Shown here: positions 1 to 9,617 of the stretch, one piece after another | Numbering within the stretch: position 1 is the stretch's first letter | Layout: each line of letters opens with the position of its first letter | Assembly: GCF_022811705.1 (NCBI RefSeq) | Contig: NZ_CP094528.1 | Coordinates: forward strand, 1,798,001 to 1,862,000 | Length of the DNA stretch: 64,000 nt | Source of the DNA: Agromyces larvae | Lineage (GTDB): Bacteria; Actinomycetota; Actinomycetes; Actinomycetales; Microbacteriaceae | Reading direction: 5' to 3' | The notes under the pieces: model-generated | Told to the model about the DNA's origin: nothing | Databases searched by the model: none | The model's input: only the letters and a program-made list of their open reading frames with translations | Program-made: the position numbers and the translations under genes

Positions 1-5
1 TCCCG

Positions 6-956
6 TCAGCCGTGCACGATGCGCGTGCCGCCGACCGGCCCGTGCACGTGCAAGGCGGTTCGCCGAGCGGCGGACAGCGCCACCTGCAGCTCGATGGCCG
101 ACTCGGCGCTCTCGGTGAGGAACGCCACCGTCGGGCCCGACCCCGACACGATGCCGCTCAACGCCCCCAGCGAGACGCCGAGGTCGATGAGTTCGGCGAG
201 ATCGGGAGCGAGCCGCACGGCGGCGTGCTGGAGGTCGTTGCGCACCGCGCGTGCCAGGTGTTCGGGGTCGCCGGCGCGGAGCGCCTGCAGCACCTCGGGG
301 TCCACCACGGGCGGCCCGGCGGGCGCCGCGGCGGGACCCCGCCGACCGGTGCCGAGCTGCTGCTCGCGGATGCGGTCGAGTTCGGTGTACACGGCGGGCG
401 TCGACAGCCCGTGGTCGGCGACCACCAGCACCCAGTGGAACGACCCGGTCGCCAGTGCCGGGCTCAGCCGGTCGCCGCGCCCGGTGCCGATCGCGGTGCC
501 GCCCGTCAGGGCGAACGGCACGTCGGCGCCGAGCTCGGCGGCCAACGCGTGCAGATCGTCCTTCGAGAGGGCCGTGCCCCACAGCGCGTCGCACGCCACG
601 AGGGCGGCCGCGGCATCCGCTGAGCCCCCGCCCATGCCGCCCGCGATCGGAACGTGCTTGGCGATCTCGAAGTGCACCCCGCCCGGAACTCCCGCGGTGC
701 GCGCCAGCAACCGGGCCGCGCGGATCGCGAGGTTCGTGCGGTCCGTGGGCAACTGCGACGTGTCGACGCTGCCGCTGAAGGCGAGCGTGAACTCGTCGGA
801 CGGCCAGGCCCGCAGGTCTTCGTAGAGCGACACCGCCTGGTACGCGGTGGCGACATCGTGGTAGCCGTCGGCGTCGAGCTCGCCCACGCGCAGGAAGAGG
901 TTGATCTTGCCGGGCGCCCGAACGTGCACCGCCTCGTCGGTCGCCGCGATCGTCAT
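6..956 (-). CDS. ispE: 4-diphosphocytidyl-2-C-methyl-D-erythritol kinase
   Basis: GHMP-family kinase of the MEP isoprenoid pathway that phosphorylates the 2-hydroxyl of CDP-methylerythritol with ATP in the cytoplasm. The 316-residue length is normal for the family. Visible motifs are APGKINL near residues 14-20, the phosphate-binding loop GGMGGGSAD near 106-114, and a late GSGPT motif. It is the last gene of metG-tatD-rsmA-ispE and starts 9 nt after the rsmA stop, so it is probably co-transcribed. The same rsmA-ispE order is known from mycobacteria. Confidence 0.96.
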   Translation of the reverse strand: MTIAATDEAVHVRAPGKINLFLRVGELDADGYHDVATAYQAVSLYEDLRAWPSDEFTLAFSGSVDTSQLPTDRTNLAIRAARLLARTAGVPGGVHFEIAKHVPIAGGMGGGSADAAAALVACDALWGTALSKDDLHALAAELGADVPFALTGGTAIGTGRGDRLSPALATGSFHWVLVVADHGLSTPAVYTELDRIREQQLGTGRRGPAAAPAGPPVVDPEVLQALRAGDPEHLARAVRNDLQHAAVRLAPDLAELIDLGVSLGALSGIVSGSGPTVAFLTESAESAIELQVALSAARRTALHVHGPVGGTRIVHG

Positions 957-965
957 GGCACCACG

Positions 966-1859
966 CTAATCGCTCGCCGGCAGCGCCCGCGCGATGCGCA
1001 GGAACTCGTCGACGCCGAGCTGCTCGCCGCGCGCCTGCGGGTCGATGCCCGCGAGCTCGAGCACCGCCGAGGCGTCGGCGGCCGATCCGCCGAGCACGCC
1101 GGACAGCGCCTGGCGCAGCATCTTGCGCCGCTGCTGGAACGCCGCATCGACGAGCTCGAAGGTCGCCCGCCGCTCGGCCTCGGTGCCGGGCGGGTCGCCG
1201 GGGGCATCGCGGCGTGCGAAGCCGACGAGCACCGAGTCGACGTTCGGCACCGGCCAGAACACGAGTCGGGAGACCTGCCCGGCCGTGCGCCAGTCGCCGT
1301 ACCACGCCGCCTTCACACTCGGCGCGCCGTACACCTTCGAGCCCGGCCCGGCGGCGAGCCGGTGGCCGACCTCGGCCTGCACCATCACGATGCCCGACCG
1401 GATCGACGGGAAGTGCTCGAGCAGGTGCAGCAGCACGGGCACCGACACGTTGTAGGGCAGGTTCGCGACGAGCCGCACGGGCGGTTCGCCGGGGAGCTCG
1501 GTGACCCGCAGCGCGTCGTCGTGCACGACGGTGAGCGAGGTGCCGGGCTGCATCAGGGTCGCGGTGTGCGGCAGCTGCTCGGCGAGCCGGCCGTCGATCT
1601 CGACGGCGACGACGTTCGCACCCGCCTCCAGCAGGCCGAGGGTGAGCGACCCGAGTCCCGGGCCGATCTCGAGCACCGTCTCGCCGGCCTCGACCCCGGC
1701 GGTCTGCACGATGCGGCGCACCGTGTTGCCGTCGTGCACGAAGTTCTGCCCGAGTTTCTTCGTGGGCGTCACGCCCAGGATCTGGGCGAGGTCGCGGATC
1801 TCGGCCGGGCCCAGCAGCCGGGGCATGGTCGGCGCGTGCTCGCCCTCGTGCCGATGCAC
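966..1859 (-). CDS. rsmA: 16S rRNA dimethyladenosine transferase
   Basis: KsgA/RsmA dimethylates two adjacent adenosines in the 3-prime terminal helix of 16S rRNA late in 30S assembly. The protein shows GQNFVHD, the SAM-binding motif [10 protein letters not shown] and the catalytic motif NLPYN, all typical of the family. I use the GTG start at 1859, preceded by GGGGA at 6 nt spacing and only 2 nt after tatD; an ATG at 1826 is an alternative that would drop 11 residues. It belongs to the metG-tatD-rsmA-ispE operon. Confidence 0.95.
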   Translation of the reverse strand: MHRHEGEHAPTMPRLLGPAEIRDLAQILGVTPTKKLGQNFVHDGNTVRRIVQTAGVEAGETVLEIGPGLGSLTLGLLEAGANVVAVEIDGRLAEQLPHTATLMQPGTSLTVVHDDALRVTELPGEPPVRLVANLPYNVSVPVLLHLLEHFPSIRSGIVMVQAEVGHRLAAGPGSKVYGAPSVKAAWYGDWRTAGQVSRLVFWPVPNVDSVLVGFARRDAPGDPPGTEAERRATFELVDAAFQQRRKMLRQALSGVLGGSAADASAVLELAGIDPQARGEQLGVDEFLRIARALPASD

Positions 1860-1861
1860 GA

Positions 1862-2782
1862 TCAGTCCCCGCCCCCGGTGGTGGTCACGGGCTCATCCTG
1901 CCACGAGCCGTACGCCCGAACCGTGTTCGACGCGAGCTGCGTGCACAGCTCGGCGAGATCGGCCCCGAGCACCTCGGCCATGAACCGCACCGTGTGCGGC
2001 ACCAGATAGGGGGCGTTCGGGCGCCCGCGCAGCGGTGCCGGCGTGAGATAGGGCGCGTCGGTCTCGACGAGGATGCGCTCGCGCGGCACCACGGCCAGGG
2101 CCTCGCGCAGGTTCCCGGCGTTCTTGAACGTCACGTTGCCCGCGAACGAGCAGTACCAGCCCGCGTCGGCGGCCAGCCGGGCCAGGTCGATCCCGCCCGA
2201 GAAGCAGTGGAACACCGTGCGCTCGGGCGCACCGACGCGCCGCAGGGTCGCGACGACCTCGTCGTGCGCGTCACGGTCGTGGATCTGCAGGGCCAGCCCG
2301 TGGCGCTTCGCGATGTCGATGTGCGCCTCGAACGAGCGGAACTGCGCCGGCCGCCCCTCCTCGTCGGTGCGGTAGAAGTCGAGCCCGGTCTCGCCGACGG
2401 CGCGCACGCGCGGGCGGGCGGCCAGTTCGTCGATGACGGCGAGCGCGTCGTCGAGGTCCCCGGATGCCTCGAGCTCGGGCGCCTCGTTCGGGTGCAGTGC
2501 GACCGCGGCGAGCAACCGGATGTCGCGGGCCGCCGCCTCGGCCGACCACCGGCTGGTGGCGACATCCGTGCCGACCTGCACGGCGCCCGCGACGCCCGCC
2601 CGCTCGGCGCGGTCGAGGTGCTCGGCGACGCTCAACGGCAGCACCCGCCCGTCGTGCCGGTCGTCGAACTCGAGGTGCGTGTGGTTGTCGTAGACCGGCA
2701 CCGGCAGCGGCGGCTCGGGCACCGGCGGGTACTCGGCGGAGCTCCCCGAGCCCGTCGAAGGGAGCCGACCCGCGTCGGTCAC
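1862..2782 (-). CDS. tatD: TatD family metal-dependent hydrolase
   Basis: TatD-type TIM-barrel deoxyribonuclease/hydrolase. Metal ligands are visible as HTH in YDNHTHLEF, the glutamate of VGETGLDFY, histidines in [11 protein letters not shown] and FHCFSGG, and the aspartate of VETDAPYL. The GTG start overlaps the metG stop (GTGA). The first 30 residues are not conserved in the family and include [10 protein letters not shown], encoded by a copy of a dispersed GC-rich repeat also present in hrpA. In vivo substrate is uncertain, as for most TatD proteins. Confidence 0.93.
   Translation of the reverse strand: MTDAGRLPSTGSGSSAEYPPVPEPPLPVPVYDNHTHLEFDDRHDGRVLPLSVAEHLDRAERAGVAGAVQVGTDVATSRWSAEAAARDIRLLAAVALHPNEAPELEASGDLDDALAVIDELAARPRVRAVGETGLDFYRTDEEGRPAQFRSFEAHIDIAKRHGLALQIHDRDAHDEVVATLRRVGAPERTVFHCFSGGIDLARLAADAGWYCSFAGNVTFKNAGNLREALAVVPRERILVETDAPYLTPAPLRGRPNAPYLVPHTVRFMAEVLGADLAELCTQLASNTVRAYGSWQDEPVTTTGGGD
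2739..2765 (-). repeat. Dispersed PSTGSG-coding repeat, copy 1
   Basis: A 27-bp element inside the 5-prime end of tatD. On the minus strand it starts GCTCCCTTCGAC and ends GGGAGCTC, and matches the first unit in hrpA (44831-44857) at 25 of 27 positions. It is translated as LPSTGSGSS, the same reading as in hrpA. Confidence 0.8.
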
Positions 2783-4344
2783 TCAGCCGCCTCGACGCGC
2801 GGGAACAGCGCCTCGAGCGGCGACACCTGCGAACCGAGCGTCGCCTCGTGCGCCCGGTCGATGCGCTGCCCCTGCACCGTGCCGGGAGCGCCGAGCGCGG
2901 TCCACAGCTTCGCGGTCGCCTTCGGGAGCACCGGCGAGAGCAGCACGGCGAGCGTGCCGAGCCCGTGGTACGCGGTCGCGAGCACGGCCTCGAGTCGCTC
3001 GCGGTTCGCCGGGTCCTTCGCGAGCGCCCACGGCTCCTCGCTCGTGATGTACCCGTTCAGGGCGTCCACGAGCTCCCACACCGCCGCGATCGCCTCGTGG
3101 ATCGCGAGACGGTCGATCGCCTGCCACGAGGCATCCGTCGCCCGTCGCTCGACCTCGGCGACCGCCTCGTCTGCCGCGGTCCGCGCGCCGTCGACCGCGG
3201 CGGGCACGACCCCGTCGCAGTACCGGGTGATCATCGCGACCACGCGCGAAGCGAGGTTGCCGAAGCCGTTCGCGAGCTCCGCCTGGTAGCGCGCCGCCAT
3301 GTCCTCCCACGAGAACGAGCCGTCCTGGCCGAACGAGATCGCCCGCAGGAAGTAGTAGCGGAACGCGTCGGAGCCGAACGTGTCGGTGATCTGCGACGGC
3401 GCGATGCCGGTGAGCTTCGACTTCGACATCTTCTCGCCGCCGACGAGCAGCCAGCCGTGGCCGAACACGCCGCGCGGCACCTCGAGGCCCGCAGCCATGA
3501 GCATGGCCGGCCAGATCACGGCGTGGAACCGCAGGATGTCCTTGCCGACGATGTGCTGCGCCGGCCAGCGGCGCGCGAACTCCGCATCATCCTCGCCGTA
3601 GCCGATCGCGGTGATGTAGTTGAGCAGCGCGTCGAACCACACGTAGACCACGTGCGAGTCGTCCCACGGCACCTTCACGCCCCAGTCGAACGTCGAGCGC
3701 GAGATCGACAGGTCGTCGAGGCCCTGCTTCACGAACGAGACGACCTCGTTGCGCGCCGACTCGGGCTGCACGAAGTCGGGGCGCTCGTCGTAGAGCGCGA
3801 GCAGCCGGTCGGCGAACGCCGACATGCGGAAGAAGTAGTTCTTCTCGTGCAGCAGCTCGACCGGCTTCGAGTGGATCTGGCAGACCAGCTGCCCCTCGTA
3901 CTCGCCGGTGCCGGGCTCGAGCTGCGACTCGGTCTTGTACTCCTCGCAGCCGACGCAGTAGTAGCCCTCGTACTCGCCGGTGTAGATGTGGCCGTCGTCG
4001 TAGAGCTTCTGCAGGAACTGCTGCACGTTGCGCTCGTGCCGCTCGTCGGTCGTGCGGATGAAGTCGTCGTTCGCGATGTCGATCGTCTCGAGCAGCGGCT
4101 TCCAGGCGTCGGCGACGAGCTGGTCGGCCCACTGCTTCGGGGTCACGCCGTTCGCGGTCGCGGTGCGCAGAATCTTCTGGCCGTGCTCGTCGGTGCCGGT
4201 CAGCGACCAGGTGTCCTCGCCGGCCTGGCGGTGCCAGCGCGCGAGCACGTCGGCCGCCACCTCCGTGTACGCGTGCCCGATGTGGGGCACGTCGTTGACG
4301 TAGAAGATGGGCGTGGTGATGTAGAACGAGCGGCCGTCTGGCAT
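2779..4344 (-). CDS. metG: Methionyl-tRNA synthetase
   Basis: Class I aminoacyl-tRNA synthetase that charges tRNA-Met. The HIGH signature appears as HIGH in VPHIGHAYTE near residue 20, and KMSKS in GEKMSKSKLTG. A single zinc-knuckle-like pair (CVGC and a later CQIH) is present. At 521 residues it has the catalytic core and anticodon-binding domain but no C-terminal tRNA-binding module. TAGAAT lies 6 nt before the ATG, so the transcript is probably leaderless. It heads the metG-tatD-rsmA-ispE operon and overlaps tatD by four bases. Confidence 0.97.
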   Translation of the reverse strand: MPDGRSFYITTPIFYVNDVPHIGHAYTEVAADVLARWHRQAGEDTWSLTGTDEHGQKILRTATANGVTPKQWADQLVADAWKPLLETIDIANDDFIRTTDERHERNVQQFLQKLYDDGHIYTGEYEGYYCVGCEEYKTESQLEPGTGEYEGQLVCQIHSKPVELLHEKNYFFRMSAFADRLLALYDERPDFVQPESARNEVVSFVKQGLDDLSISRSTFDWGVKVPWDDSHVVYVWFDALLNYITAIGYGEDDAEFARRWPAQHIVGKDILRFHAVIWPAMLMAAGLEVPRGVFGHGWLLVGGEKMSKSKLTGIAPSQITDTFGSDAFRYYFLRAISFGQDGSFSWEDMAARYQAELANGFGNLASRVVAMITRYCDGVVPAAVDGARTAADEAVAEVERRATDASWQAIDRLAIHEAIAAVWELVDALNGYITSEEPWALAKDPANRERLEAVLATAYHGLGTLAVLLSPVLPKATAKLWTALGAPGTVQGQRIDRAHEATLGSQVSPLEALFPRVEAAE

Positions 4345-4350
4345 TCCTGC

Positions 4351-4356
4351 ATTCTA
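4351..4356 (-). promoter_or_regulatory. metG -10 box (leaderless promoter)
   Basis: TAGAAT on the minus strand ends 6 nt before the metG ATG, so transcription would begin at or near the start codon. No clear -35 hexamer is seen at 16-18 bp spacing. Confidence 0.6.
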
Positions 4357-4374
4357 AAGGGGAGGGATGCCGCG

Positions 4375-5460
4375 TTACTCCTCGTCGCGGGCCGCCCGCT
4401 CCTCGCGGTGGCGCCGCCGCACGCTGCCGTCGGCGATGGCGGGCGGGATCTGCTCGGTCACCTCGACGTGCTCGTGGGGGGTCGCCACCCCGAGGGTGAC
4501 GTCCTGTTCCTTCAGAGCGGGCTCGTGCGTGCGCTGGGCCGGGTAGTCGACCACCCGCATGCCGAGCACGATCTTGCCGGGTGCGTCACGGCGGTCGAGC
4601 GTGCGGTACGCGTCGGCGACGTGCTCGAGCGGCACGATGTCCGCGATCGGCAACCGCACCTTGCGGTCGGCGATCGCCTGCGCGATGCGTTCGAGCGCGA
4701 CCCGGTCGCCGGGTTCGACGATCGACGCGCGGCCGCCCTCGACGGCGGCGTGGTCGAGCGTGGTCAGCACTCGCGACGGGGCGACGCCGAGTTCGGCGGC
4801 CGCCTCCGCCTCGCCGCCCAGGAAGTCGAGGAATGCCGTCACCGGGCCGGGTGCGGCCGCCCGCACCCGCTCGGCGAGGCCGGGCCCGTACCCCACGGGG
4901 ATCACCCCGAACTGCCGCAGGAAGTCGAAGCGCGCGTCGGCCGTCGTGCCGATCACCGTCGCGCCGTGCAGCCGTGCCAACTGGGCCGCGAGGCATCCGA
5001 CCCCGCCGGCCGCAGCGGTCACGACGACCGTGTCGCGCTCGCTCAGGCCGAGCGATTCCACCGCCTGCCAGGCGGTGGCGCCCGCGACCGGCAGCGCGGC
5101 CGCGATCTCCCAGCCGACGCCGGCCGGCCGGTGCACGAGCGCGGCTTCGGGGGCGACGACGTGCGTGGCGTGCGCGCCGGAGTCGACCAGCCCGATCACC
5201 TCGTCGCCGTTCGCGAAGCGCGTGACCCCCTCGCCGGTCGCGACGACGAGCCCCGCGAACTCGCGCCCGGACGCCGCCGGCAGCACGGGGTGCCGCCCGT
5301 CGGGCGCCTCCCCCCGGCGGGCCGCGCTCTCGGCCGGGTTGATGCCGGCCGCGAACACCTCGACGACGACCTCGCCCGGCCCCGCCTCGGCGGCCGGCAC
5401 CTCGACGACCTCGAGCACCTCGGGCCCCCCGAGGCTCGAATAGCGCACTGCGTGGTTCAT
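4375..5460 (-). CDS. NADP-dependent MDR oxidoreductase, quinone reductase-like
   Basis: Medium-chain dehydrogenase/reductase of the zinc-independent quinone oxidoreductase type. The N-terminal GroES-like fold starts MNHAVRYSSLGGPEVLEV, and the nucleotide-binding motif AAAGGVGCLAAQLA lies near residue 150. At 361 residues it is about 45 longer than typical members because of a charged C-terminal tail rich in E, R and H after the usual KIVLG end. GGAGG lies 6 nt before the ATG. It is separated from metG by only 30 nt but metG has its own promoter. The substrate is unknown. Confidence 0.88.
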   Translation of the reverse strand: MNHAVRYSSLGGPEVLEVVEVPAAEAGPGEVVVEVFAAGINPAESAARRGEAPDGRHPVLPAASGREFAGLVVATGEGVTRFANGDEVIGLVDSGAHATHVVAPEAALVHRPAGVGWEIAAALPVAGATAWQAVESLGLSERDTVVVTAAAGGVGCLAAQLARLHGATVIGTTADARFDFLRQFGVIPVGYGPGLAERVRAAAPGPVTAFLDFLGGEAEAAAELGVAPSRVLTTLDHAAVEGGRASIVEPGDRVALERIAQAIADRKVRLPIADIVPLEHVADAYRTLDRRDAPGKIVLGMRVVDYPAQRTHEPALKEQDVTLGVATPHEHVEVTEQIPPAIADGSVRRRHREERAARDEE

Positions 5461-5593
5461 CTCGCACCTCCGGTGCGCGGCGAAGCCGGCGCTTCGACGC
5501 GCACCTCCATTGTCCCTCCGCCGTGTCGGATGCGAGAGGGGTGGACACGGGCGCGAGGATCGTGCACGCGTCGTCGACGCGGCGCACGGTCGG

Positions 5594-6004
5594 TCAGGCG
5601 GCGACGCGCACCGCGTCCGGCACCTGGTCGATGGGCACCCCGAGCGGCGCCGCGTCCATGAAGATGTGCCACTCGGCGACGAGGTCGCCCCGCCAGCGGA
5701 TGACGTCGACGTTCGGCAGGCGCACGACCTCGCCGTCGGCGCGTTCGACGTCGACCTCCATCCGCACCACCGACACGTCGGGTTCGGGCTGCCATGCGTC
5801 GACGATGGCGTGGCGGATGCCGCGGATCGACCCGAGCACCCCGCCGATGCCGGCGCCGACGCCGGCGATGCCGGTGAGCGGCGCCTCGTTGCCGAATCGG
5901 AAGACGACGTCCTCGGCGAGGCGGGCGCCGAACTCGGCGATGTTCCCCGAGTCGATCAGTGCGAAGAGTGCGTGGACGTCCCTGGTGGCGACCGCATCGG
6001 TCAT
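5594..6004 (-). CDS. SnoaL/NTF2-like family protein
   Basis: A 136-residue single-domain protein of the NTF2/SnoaL fold, suggested by the start MTDAVATRDVHALFALIDSG, the central ADGEVVRLPNVDVIRW strand pattern and the WHIFMDAAPL end. Such proteins act as small-molecule cyclases, isomerases or ligand binders; no substrate can be assigned. The ATG at 6004 is chosen over an upstream in-frame ATG at 6097 because AAGGAG lies 6-8 nt before it. It lies in the same orientation as the MDR gene, 133 nt away. Confidence 0.8.
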   Translation of the reverse strand: MTDAVATRDVHALFALIDSGNIAEFGARLAEDVVFRFGNEAPLTGIAGVGAGIGGVLGSIRGIRHAIVDAWQPEPDVSVVRMEVDVERADGEVVRLPNVDVIRWRGDLVAEWHIFMDAAPLGVPIDQVPDAVRVAA

Positions 6005-6122
6005 GGCTGCTCCTTCGAAGCCTCGTGCCGGCCGGGCGGATCGCCGACCGCAGCACGATCGTAGGGCATTCCGGGCAAGAAGTGAACCGTGATTCACACG
6101 CCGGCCGGGTCGGTCGCCGGCG

Positions 6123-6947
6123 TCAGGTCGCCTTGCGGGCCTGCAGCGCGGCTTCGTACAGTTCGCGCCGGCCGAGCCCGGTGGTCGCCGCCACCTGCGC
6201 CGCGGCCTCCTTCAGGCGCACGCCGGATGCCTCGAGCTCGAGCACGCGCGCGAGCGCCGACGCCGGGTCGGCCACCGCCTCCGGCGCACCGCCCACGACG
6301 ATGCAGATCTCACCGCGCACCCCGCCCTCGGCCCACGTCGCGAGCTCGCCGAGCGGGCCCCGCCGCACCTCCTCGTGCAGCTTCGTCAACTCGCGGCACA
6401 CCGCCGCCGGGCGGTCGGCGCCGAACGCCTCGGCGAGCGCGGCGAGGGATGCGGCGAGCCGGCTCGGCGCCTCGAAGAAGACGAGCGTGCGGCGGTCGGC
6501 GGCGAGCTCGGCGAGCCGGCGCGCCCGCTCCCCCGCCTTGCGCGGCAGGAACCCCTCGAACGCGAACCGATCGGTGGGCAGACCCGACAGGGCGAGCGCG
6601 GTCACCGGAGCGCTCGGCCCGGGAATGCAGGTCACCTCGACGCCCGCGGCGACCGCGGCCTGCACGAGCGGGAAGCCCGGGTCGGACACGGTCGGCATCC
6701 CCGCATCGGTGAGCACCAGCACATCGGCGTCGCGGGCGAGTTCGACGAGCTCGGGCGCCTTCTGCCGTTCGTTGTGCTCGTGCAGCGCGATGAGCCTCGG
6801 TCGGTTCGCGATGCCGAGCCCCGCGAGCAGGCGCTGCGTCACGCGGGTGTCCTCGGATGCGACGGTGCCGACGTCCTCGAGAGCCTGTCGCAGCCGCGCC
6901 GACGCATCGCCGAGATTGCCGATCGGGGTCGCGCCGAGGATGATCAT
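6123..6947 (-). CDS. rsmI: 16S rRNA 2-prime-O-ribose C1402 methyltransferase
   Basis: RsmI methylates the ribose of C1402 in the decoding centre of 16S rRNA. The protein begins MIILGATPIGNLGDAS, the hallmark N-terminus of this tetrapyrrole-methylase-fold family, and contains SEDTRVTQRLL and FFEAPSRL. The start at 6947 gives 274 residues, the family norm; an upstream in-frame start would overlap pmt. It is divergent from pmt, an arrangement shared with Mycobacterium tuberculosis. Confidence 0.95.
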   Translation of the reverse strand: MIILGATPIGNLGDASARLRQALEDVGTVASEDTRVTQRLLAGLGIANRPRLIALHEHNERQKAPELVELARDADVLVLTDAGMPTVSDPGFPLVQAAVAAGVEVTCIPGPSAPVTALALSGLPTDRFAFEGFLPRKAGERARRLAELAADRRTLVFFEAPSRLAASLAALAEAFGADRPAAVCRELTKLHEEVRRGPLGELATWAEGGVRGEICIVVGGAPEAVADPASALARVLELEASGVRLKEAAAQVAATTGLGRRELYEAALQARKAT

Positions 6948-6980
6948 GACACCCAGTCTGGTGCACCCGGTGATCTGGCT

Positions 6981-6986
6981 TAGGGT
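6981..6986 (+). promoter_or_regulatory. pmt -10 box (leaderless promoter)
   Basis: TAGGGT lies 7 nt before the pmt ATG at 6994 in the 46-bp gap shared with divergent rsmI. No clear -35 is visible. Confidence 0.5.
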
Positions 6987-6993
6987 AAGGCGC

Positions 6994-8586
6994 ATGACTG
7001 CGTCCGACGCCGCCCCCAGCGCGGCGCCGGCCGAGCCCACCGGCACTCGCCTCGACCGCTGGTGGGCGCGCACGCTGTCGACGCCCCGCCGGCGCGCGCT
7101 CTGGACGTGGGGCGCCCCGATCGCGGTGACGCTGATCGCCGCCGTGCTGCGATTCTGGAACCTCGGCCACCCGCAGTCGCTCGTCTTCGACGAGACCTAC
7201 TACGTGAAGGACGCGTGGAGCCTCTGGCATCGCGGCTACGAGGCGGCCTGGCCGTCGGAGTACGACGACGACTTCGCGAGCGGCGACACGATGGGGTTCT
7301 ACACGAGCGGCTCGTACGTCGTGCACCCGCCGCTCGGCAAATGGCTGCTCGGCCTGGGCATGGCGCTGTTCGGCGCCGGCGACGCCTTCTGGTGGCGAGC
7401 GGCGACGGCACTGGCCGGCACGCTCGCCGTGCTCGTCATCACGCTCGTGGCGCGACGCCTGTTCGCCTCCACGCTGCTGGCGGTGATCGCGGGCCTGCTG
7501 TTCGCGGTCGACGGCAACGCCATCGTGATGAGCCGGGTCGCCCTGCTCGACACCTGGCTCATGCTCCTGCTGCTCATCGGGTTCTGGTTCGTGCTGCTCG
7601 ACCGCGACCGCAGCGCGCGGCTGCTCGCCGACCGGGTCGCGCACCGCCGGGCCGAGGGCGTCGACCCGCACTACGGGCCCGCGCTGTGGGCCCGGCCGTG
7701 GGTCGTGGCGGCCGGCGCCGCGTTCGGGGCGGCGTGCGCGGTGAAGTGGTCGGGCATCTGGTTCATCGCCGCGTTCGGCATCTACCTCGTCGCCGTGGAC
7801 GCGGTCGCACGCCGGCGCGAGGGGCTGCCGCTGTGGCTGAGCGGGGCGCTGCTCAAGCAGGCGCCCGTCACGTTCCTGCTGTTCGTCCCGGTGGCGGTGG
7901 TCGTCTACGTCTCGTCGTGGACGGGCTGGCTCCTCACCGACGGCGGCTACTACCGCGACTGGGCGACCCAGCTCGGCAACGCCGCCACGGGCGGGTTCGC
8001 CTGGGTGCCGCTCGCGCTGCAGAGCCTCTGGCACTACCACGAGGCGGCGTACTCGTTCCATATCGGCGTGCACGGGTCCCACCCGTGGCAGTCGAATCCG
8101 CTGACCTGGCTCGTCATGGGCCGGCCGACGAACATGTACTTCCGCGAGGTCGGCTGCGGTGACGGCGGCACCTGCGTCGAGTCGATCATGGGCATCGGGA
8201 ACCCGCTGATCTGGTGGGCTGCGGCCGCCGCGGTGGTGTACCTCGTGTACCGGCTGGCGAGGTACCGCGAGTGGCAGGTCGGCGCGGTGCTGCTCGGGCT
8301 CGCGGCCGGGTACCTGCCGTGGCTCGCCTACCCCGAGCGCACGGTGTTCACCTTCTACACGATCGCGTTCCAGCCGTACACCACGCTCGCGCTCGTGTTC
8401 GTGCTGGGGCTCATCCTCGGGTCGCGCGACGACCCGACGTGGCGGCGCACCCGCGGCATCGCCGTGGTCGGGGTGTTCCTGGTCGGCGTGCTCGCGGTGT
8501 CGGCCTTCTTCTTCCCGCTCTGGACGGCGATCCCGATCGACCCGACGCTGCGGCAGCTGCATTTCTGGCTGCCGAGCTGGGGGTGA
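6994..8586 (+). CDS. pmt: Dolichyl-phosphate-mannose-protein mannosyltransferase
   Basis: Integral-membrane glycosyltransferase of family GT39 that moves mannose from a polyprenyl-phosphate donor to Ser/Thr of secreted proteins. The 530-residue protein has the catalytic acidic motif FDETYYVKDAW near residue 65 in the first extracytoplasmic loop, SRVALLDTWLMLL in the membrane, and a C-terminal multi-helix PMT domain with FTFYTIAFQPY. I count about 10-11 hydrophobic segments. The ATG at 6994 follows a TAGGGT box by 7 nt. Gene order with rsmI matches Rv1002c/Rv1003. Confidence 0.94.
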   Translation: MTASDAAPSAAPAEPTGTRLDRWWARTLSTPRRRALWTWGAPIAVTLIAAVLRFWNLGHPQSLVFDETYYVKDAWSLWHRGYEAAWPSEYDDDFASGDTMGFYTSGSYVVHPPLGKWLLGLGMALFGAGDAFWWRAATALAGTLAVLVITLVARRLFASTLLAVIAGLLFAVDGNAIVMSRVALLDTWLMLLLLIGFWFVLLDRDRSARLLADRVAHRRAEGVDPHYGPALWARPWVVAAGAAFGAACAVKWSGIWFIAAFGIYLVAVDAVARRREGLPLWLSGALLKQAPVTFLLFVPVAVVVYVSSWTGWLLTDGGYYRDWATQLGNAATGGFAWVPLALQSLWHYHEAAYSFHIGVHGSHPWQSNPLTWLVMGRPTNMYFREVGCGDGGTCVESIMGIGNPLIWWAAAAAVVYLVYRLARYREWQVGAVLLGLAAGYLPWLAYPERTVFTFYTIAFQPYTTLALVFVLGLILGSRDDPTWRRTRGIAVVGVFLVGVLAVSAFFFPLWTAIPIDPTLRQLHFWLPSWG

Positions 8587-8618
8587 GCGGGCGGCGCTGA
8601 ACGGGCGCAGCCTCACCC
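8581..8618. terminator. Possible bidirectional terminator
   Basis: GGGTGAG (8581-8587) pairs with CTCACCC (8612-8618), with an inner GCTG/CAGC stem, between the convergent 3-prime ends of pmt and the next dehydrogenase gene. There is no U-tract, so the call is weak. Confidence 0.35.
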
Positions 8619-9617
8619 GAGCCGGGTCGCGTCGAGGATGATGCGTCCGTGCCCCTGCCCCGCTTCGAACCGGCGTACCGCGTCCGCGGCGGCCGACATC
8701 GGCATCACGCCGTCGATGATCGGCGTCAGCCGACCGTCGCGCACGAGCCGGCCCACCGTCGCGAGGTCGGCGCCGTCGCGGTGGGCGGCCAGCACCCGCA
8801 GGTGTCGACGGGTGACGAGGTCGCGCGTGGCGACGGCGGCGATCCGCGGCAGCGGGCCGAGCGTGCGCCCGCCGGCGCCGGTCGACGACACGAGGGTGCC
8901 GCGCGGCGCGAGCCGGGTCATGAGGTCGGCGAGCGTGCGGTGGCCGGTGAGGTCGACGATGAGGTCGTAGCCGACCCCGTGATCGGAGCCCGAGTGCGTG
9001 CGGTCGGCGACGTGCTCGGCCCCGGCGCGCCGCACCAGGTCGAGCCGGGCGGGCGATGCGGTGCCGGTGACGCGCGCGCCGTGCGCGGCGGCGATCGCCA
9101 CCGCGAGCAGGCCGACATTGCCCGACGCTCCGGTGACGAGCGCCTTCATCCCGTCGAGGCCGGTGAGATCGCGATCGGATGCCTCGCCGGCGGGCAGACC
9201 CATCCGCAGCGCCTGCAGCGCCGTGACGCCGGGCAGCGGCAGCGCCGCCGCCTGCACGAGGTCGACGCCGCGCGGAATGCGGGCGGCGGCCGGCGCCGGC
9301 AGCACGGCGAACTCGGCCCACGCGGCATCCGCCTCGCCGTGGACGCGATCGCCGATCGCGAAGCCCTCGACGCCCTCGCCGACCGCGGTCACGGTGCCGG
9401 CGACGTCGCGGCCGAGCACCGGCTGCGACGGCCGGCCGATGCCGAACGACAGGCGTGCGATGCGCGGTTCGCCGCGGAGGATGAACGCATCGGCCGCGTT
9501 CACCGCGCTCGTCGCGACCCGCACGACCAGTTCGCCCGCGCCGGGCGACGGTTCGTGCACGTCGGCCACCTCGAGCCGTTCGGGGCCGCCGTACCGGCGG
9601 CGCACGACGGCCCTCAT
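8613..9617 (-). CDS. MDR family NAD(P)-dependent dehydrogenase
   Basis: A 334-residue medium-chain dehydrogenase/reductase of the quinone-oxidoreductase type: GroES-like N-terminus starting MRAVVRRRYGGPERLEV, then VLGRDVAGTVTAVGEG, and the Rossmann motif VTGASGNVGLLAVAIA near residue 175. Catalytic zinc ligands are absent. The start overlaps the stop of the upstream dehydrogenase remnant by four bases (ATGA), making it the distal gene of the membrane-protein/repressor operon. The substrate is unknown. Confidence 0.88.
   Translation of the reverse strand: MRAVVRRRYGGPERLEVADVHEPSPGAGELVVRVATSAVNAADAFILRGEPRIARLSFGIGRPSQPVLGRDVAGTVTAVGEGVEGFAIGDRVHGEADAAWAEFAVLPAPAAARIPRGVDLVQAAALPLPGVTALQALRMGLPAGEASDRDLTGLDGMKALVTGASGNVGLLAVAIAAAHGARVTGTASPARLDLVRRAGAEHVADRTHSGSDHGVGYDLIVDLTGHRTLADLMTRLAPRGTLVSSTGAGGRTLGPLPRIAAVATRDLVTRRHLRVLAAHRDGADLATVGRLVRDGRLTPIIDGVMPMSAAADAVRRFEAGQGHGRIILDATRLG

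Noticed and set aside
2464..5661. Very long open frame on the plus strand across metG and the MDR gene (also 16048-19344 and 19885-23046 on the minus strand)
   Set aside because: These are antisense shadows that arise from third-position G/C bias. Their predicted proteins are Arg-, Asp- and His-rich with no domains, while the opposite frames show complete known families.
8581..8618. Strong terminator after pmt
   Set aside because: Only a 7-bp outer stem and no T-tract; kept only as a weak candidate.
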